This document shows, one piece after another, positions 61,413 to 64,000 of a stretch of DNA of 64,000 bases (within the stretch, counting starts at the first letter, position 1; each line of letters starts with the position of its first letter). Position numbers and translations under genes: made by a program. Below the pieces are notes generated by a model. The model made no database searches and was not told where the DNA came from. It was given only the letters and a program-made list of their open reading frames with translations. Source of the stretch: Microthrixaceae bacterium (lineage in GTDB: Bacteria > Actinomycetota > Acidimicrobiia > Acidimicrobiales > Microtrichaceae). The stretch lies in contig JAMLGK010000001.1 in assembly GCA_023957995.1 (NCBI GenBank), forward strand, positions 1 through 64,000, written 5' to 3'.

Positions 61413-62549
61413 GTGCAGTTCGGAGTTCCTGAACTCGAGGACCTCGGCGAGGTCGATGGCCGTTCGGTGCTGGTACGGGCCGACTTCAACGTGCCGATCC
61501 GCAACGGCGAGATCACCGACGACCTTCGTATCCGCTCGGCATTGCCGACCCTGCGTTGGCTCACCGAGCGCGGTGCGAAGGTGACCGCCTGCACCCACCT
61601 CGGCCGCCCCAAGGGCAAGCCGGATCCCGCATTCTCGGTGGAACCGGTCCGGGTTCGCCTGGCCGAGCTCGCCCCGGGTGTGGAACTGCTCGACAACCTG
61701 CGCTTCGACCCGGGTGAGACCGAGGACGATCCCGGCTTCGTGGAACAGCTCGTGGCCGGTCACGACATGTACGTCAACGACGCGTTCGGTGCATCACACC
61801 GCTCGCACGCCTCGATCGTGGGGCCACCCCGAACACTTCCCTCGGCTGCAGGCCGCCTGCTGGCCAAGGAGGTGGAGGTGCTCCTGGGCGTGCGTGAGAA
61901 CCCCCGCAAGCCCTTCGTAGCGATCACAGGTGGCGCCAAGGTGTCGGACAAGCTCGGTGTGATCCGGGCGCTGCTCGACATCGCCGACACCGTGCTCATC
62001 GGCGGTGGGATGTGTTTCACGTTCTTCAAGGCGATGGGCCACACGATCGGCAACTCGTTGTGCGAGGACGATCAGGTGCAACAGTGCGCCGACCTGCTCG
62101 AGGAGTTCGGCTCGCGCCTGGTGCTCCCCGAGGACGTGGTCGGACTGGGGCCGGGCGGAAAGATCGGTGATCCCTCCGCCGGGGGAGAGGTGCGCAACTT
62201 CGGTCGGTCGTTGCCCGACGGATGGATGGGCCTCGACGTGGGGCCCGGCACCGCCGCGGCGTTCGGTGAGTTGATCCTCGAGGCACGCACGATTCTCTGG
62301 AACGGGCCGATGGGCGTGTTCGAGGACCCCCGTTTCGAGGCCGGTACCCGGGCGGTGGGCCATTCGGTCGCCGAGTCCCGGGGTTTCTCCGTGATCGGGG
62401 GCGGCGACTCCGCTGCCGCAGTTGCCCAGTTCGGCCTTGCGTCGGAGGTCGACCACATCTCCACCGGAGGCGGAGCCTCGCTCGAGTTGATCGAACGCGG
62501 CGACCTTCCGGGCCTGGCGGCGTTGCGAGGTGCCCCCAACGCCGGATAG
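61413..62549 (+). CDS. pgk: Phosphoglycerate kinase
   Basis: A 378-residue glycolytic kinase. Signatures: VLVRADFNVPI (about 19-29) and HLGRPKG in the N-domain, DAFGASHR, ITGGAKVSDKL before the hinge, and ILWNGPMGVFE plus IGGGDSAAA in the nucleotide domain. It is slightly shorter than the usual 390-400 residues. GTG at 61413 is used, four bases after gap, indicating tight coupling. The 102-bp gap to tpiA shows no terminator. Confidence 0.95.
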   Translation: MQFGVPELEDLGEVDGRSVLVRADFNVPIRNGEITDDLRIRSALPTLRWLTERGAKVTACTHLGRPKGKPDPAFSVEPVRVRLAELAPGVELLDNLRFDPGETEDDPGFVEQLVAGHDMYVNDAFGASHRSHASIVGPPRTLPSAAGRLLAKEVEVLLGVRENPRKPFVAITGGAKVSDKLGVIRALLDIADTVLIGGGMCFTFFKAMGHTIGNSLCEDDQVQQCADLLEEFGSRLVLPEDVVGLGPGGKIGDPSAGGEVRNFGRSLPDGWMGLDVGPGTAAAFGELILEARTILWNGPMGVFEDPRFEAGTRAVGHSVAESRGFSVIGGGDSAAAVAQFGLASEVDHISTGGGASLELIERGDLPGLAALRGAPNAG

Positions 62550-62651
62550 AACGGCGGACTACCGCCGCATGCCCACCTAGAGTCCGTTCTGTGTGCCCTG
62601 GCTAGCCCACTGAGCGCGTCTGGCGACACAGAACCACCATGAGGAGCCGAT

Positions 62652-63431
62652 ATGGCCGATTCCCGCAAGCCGATCATCAGTGGCAACTGGAAGATGCACC
62701 ACAACCACTTCGAGGCGATCCAGTGCGTGCAGAAGCTCCACTACCGCCTCGAGTCCGACGACTTCGCCTCGGTCGAGGTCACCGTGCACCCGCCGTTCAC
62801 CGACATCCGCTCCATCCAGACGCTCATCGAGAGCGACAAGATGAAGATCGGCCTCGGAGCCCAGAACTGTCACTGGGAGGAAAAGGGCGCCTTCACCGGT
62901 GAGATCGCGCCCGCCATGCTCGCCAAGTTGGATGTCGGACACGTGATCGTGGGTCACTCCGAACGCCGTGAGCTGTTCGGCGAGACCGATGACAGCGTCA
63001 ACAAGAAGGTCAAGGCCGTCATCGCCAACTCGATGGTGCCGATCCTGTGCTGTGGGGAGACCCTCGAGGAGCGCCAGCAGTCAATGGCCGAAGCAAAGGT
63101 CCAGGGTCAGGTGCGGGAAGGCCTGGCGGGACTGTCCGGGGAGATGGTCTCCAAGCTGGTGATCGCCTACGAACCGATCTGGGCCATCGGCACCGGGGAG
63201 ACCGCAACAGCGGAGGACGCCCAGGCGATGTGCGCCGAGGTGCGCCAGGTGGTGCGCGAAGCGCATGGGGACAAGGCCGCGGACGCGGTTCGGGTCCAGT
63301 ACGGAGGTTCGGTGAAGCCCGGCAACATCGTCGAGCTGATGTCACAGCCCGACATCGACGGTGCCCTGGTGGGCGGAGCGTCGCTCGAAGCCGATTCCTT
63401 CGCTGCGATAGTGCAGTACCGGAACCACTGA
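62652..63431 (+). CDS. tpiA: Triosephosphate isomerase
   Basis: A 259-residue isomerase. GNWKMHHN contains the catalytic Lys (about 13), GHSERRELFGE the catalytic His (about 100), and IAYEPIWAIGTG the catalytic Glu (about 174) and flexible loop. YGGSVKPGNI and the closing VGGASLEADSF bind phosphate. GAGGAGC lies ten bases before the ATG at 62652. It is part of the gap-pgk-tpiA-secG transcription unit. Confidence 0.96.
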   Translation: MADSRKPIISGNWKMHHNHFEAIQCVQKLHYRLESDDFASVEVTVHPPFTDIRSIQTLIESDKMKIGLGAQNCHWEEKGAFTGEIAPAMLAKLDVGHVIVGHSERRELFGETDDSVNKKVKAVIANSMVPILCCGETLEERQQSMAEAKVQGQVREGLAGLSGEMVSKLVIAYEPIWAIGTGETATAEDAQAMCAEVRQVVREAHGDKAADAVRVQYGGSVKPGNIVELMSQPDIDGALVGGASLEADSFAAIVQYRNH

Positions 63432-63483
63432 CGTCGGTGCGGTAGTACCGCTGCGACCGTCGGCTCCACTAAGCTCTCACGCC

Positions 63484-63723
63484 GTGGGAATCATCCAGCT
63501 CATCCTTTGGATCCTCCAGTTCGGTCTCGGCATCGGACTGATCTTCTTGGTGCTCATCCACTCCGGCAAGGGCGGAGGCCTCTCCGACATGTTCGGCGGG
63601 GGACTCGGCGCATCTGCTGCGGGATCCACCGTGATGGAGAAGAACCTCGACCGAATCACAGTGGTGATCGCACTCCTGTTCGCGTTCAACACGCTGATCA
63701 TGGCGTTGGTGCTGGACACCTGA
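63484..63723 (+). CDS. secG: Preprotein translocase subunit SecG
   Basis: A 79-residue membrane subunit of the Sec translocon with two spans (about 2-24 and 56-77) joined by GKGGGLSDMFGGG, the conserved loop. GTG at 63484. Its place after tpiA is the common actinobacterial and Firmicute order. Confidence 0.92.
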   Translation: MGIIQLILWILQFGLGIGLIFLVLIHSGKGGGLSDMFGGGLGASAAGSTVMEKNLDRITVVIALLFAFNTLIMALVLDT

Positions 63724-63824
63724 GCCAGCCGGCACTGCCACCCGCAATCGGTGGGATCTGACCACCCGCGTCGGAACGGCGGCGCCGCTGTACCCTGTGA
63801 GCCTGTGTATGGAAGGACTCAAGG

Positions 63825-64000
63825 GTGACCAAGGACGCTGAACGGCTGAGCTTCGACGGTGTCGACACCAGAGCTGTGCCAGTCGTCCAGCCCAGCAACG
63901 AGAACGTCGATCCGGCCGACCTGACGATCACCCACATGGAAGGCGCTCGCGCCTACGCCGAAAAGATCACCAAGAAGAAGTACCTCAGTGATCTGCGCGA
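63825..64000 (+). CDS. Probable polyphosphate kinase 2, 3' truncated by window
   Basis: The last 176 bases open a reading frame with GTG at 63825, preceded by GGAAGGA. It encodes about 58 residues and has no stop before the window ends. After a variable lead the sequence HMEGARAYAEKITKKKYLSD continues with LRD, recalling the start of PPK2 proteins (a KK-x-Y-x3-L-R motif before the first core helix). Those enzymes move phosphate between polyphosphate and nucleotides. The catalytic P-loop lies outside the window, so the name is tentative. Confidence 0.5.
   Translation, partial: MTKDAERLSFDGVDTRAVPVVQPSNENVDPADLTITHMEGARAYAEKITKKKYLSDLR

Overview
The window is dense, high-GC bacterial chromosome with GTG and TTG starts common. 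It looks like an actinomycete (Actinomycetota), probably from a deep lineage such as Acidimicrobiia. Evidence for the phylum: the lexA / LysM division-inhibitor-like / nrdR order, CarD, an actinobacterial-type DapD, a 6C small RNA beside a HAD-IB gene, SOS boxes of the CGAAC-N4-GTTCG type, and the rapZ-yvcK-gap-pgk-tpiA-secG order. The class is an inference; no rRNA is present to settle it.

Layout. 1-4060: lysine/diaminopimelate genes (a dapC-like aminotransferase cut by the window edge, a membrane protein, dapE, dapD). 4105-10064: SOS and deoxynucleotide block (lexA, divergent LysM protein, nrdR, a RibD-C reductase, B12-dependent ribonucleotide reductase). 10197-16935: carD, a short unknown protein, a lipoprotein gene, lgt, a serine hydrolase, a DEAD-box helicase and a solitary N6-adenine DNA methylase. 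16965-19671: a SAM-responsive riboswitch-like leader, then metX and a cystathionine gamma-synthase/sulfhydrylase gene. 19707-24678: membrane and zinc-ribbon proteins, tRNA-Gly, tRNA-Cys, a TetR/multidrug-exporter operon and tRNA-Val.

24679-31562 is the accessory part. It has a dead integrase remnant beside tRNA-Val, poorly conserved small proteins (one with a HiPIP-like cysteine pattern), two lipoproteins, a CrtA-like protein with a short-chain reductase, and a secreted CocE-type peptidase/esterase gene carrying four single-base frameshifts. 31702-43548 returns to core metabolism: alpha/beta hydrolase, GNAT-acyl-CoA-synthetase fusion, quinone oxidoreductase, citrate synthase, LysR regulator, 6C RNA, HAD-PlsC fusion, aconitase, divergent GntR regulator. 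43630-46739: a lone Flp pilin with a NarL-type two-component pair. 46916-57769: coaE, uvrB, aroC, uvrA, nadA and uvrC, so all three excision-repair genes lie within 11 kb. 57820-64000: tdk, rapZ, yvcK (no whiA follows), gap, pgk, tpiA, secG and the start of a likely polyphosphate kinase 2.

The main regulatory theme is DNA damage. Four SOS boxes sit between lexA and the LysM gene and a fifth lies before uvrA, while uvrB and uvrC show none. The clearest non-coding elements are the SAM riboswitch-like leader, a 6C RNA with three C6 loops, a GntR-type operator on a TATAAT box, and tandem 16-bp and 11-bp repeats before dapD. I did not find a wholly new multi-gene system. The strongest leads are the regulatory elements, the decayed integration site and the frameshifted secreted hydrolase.
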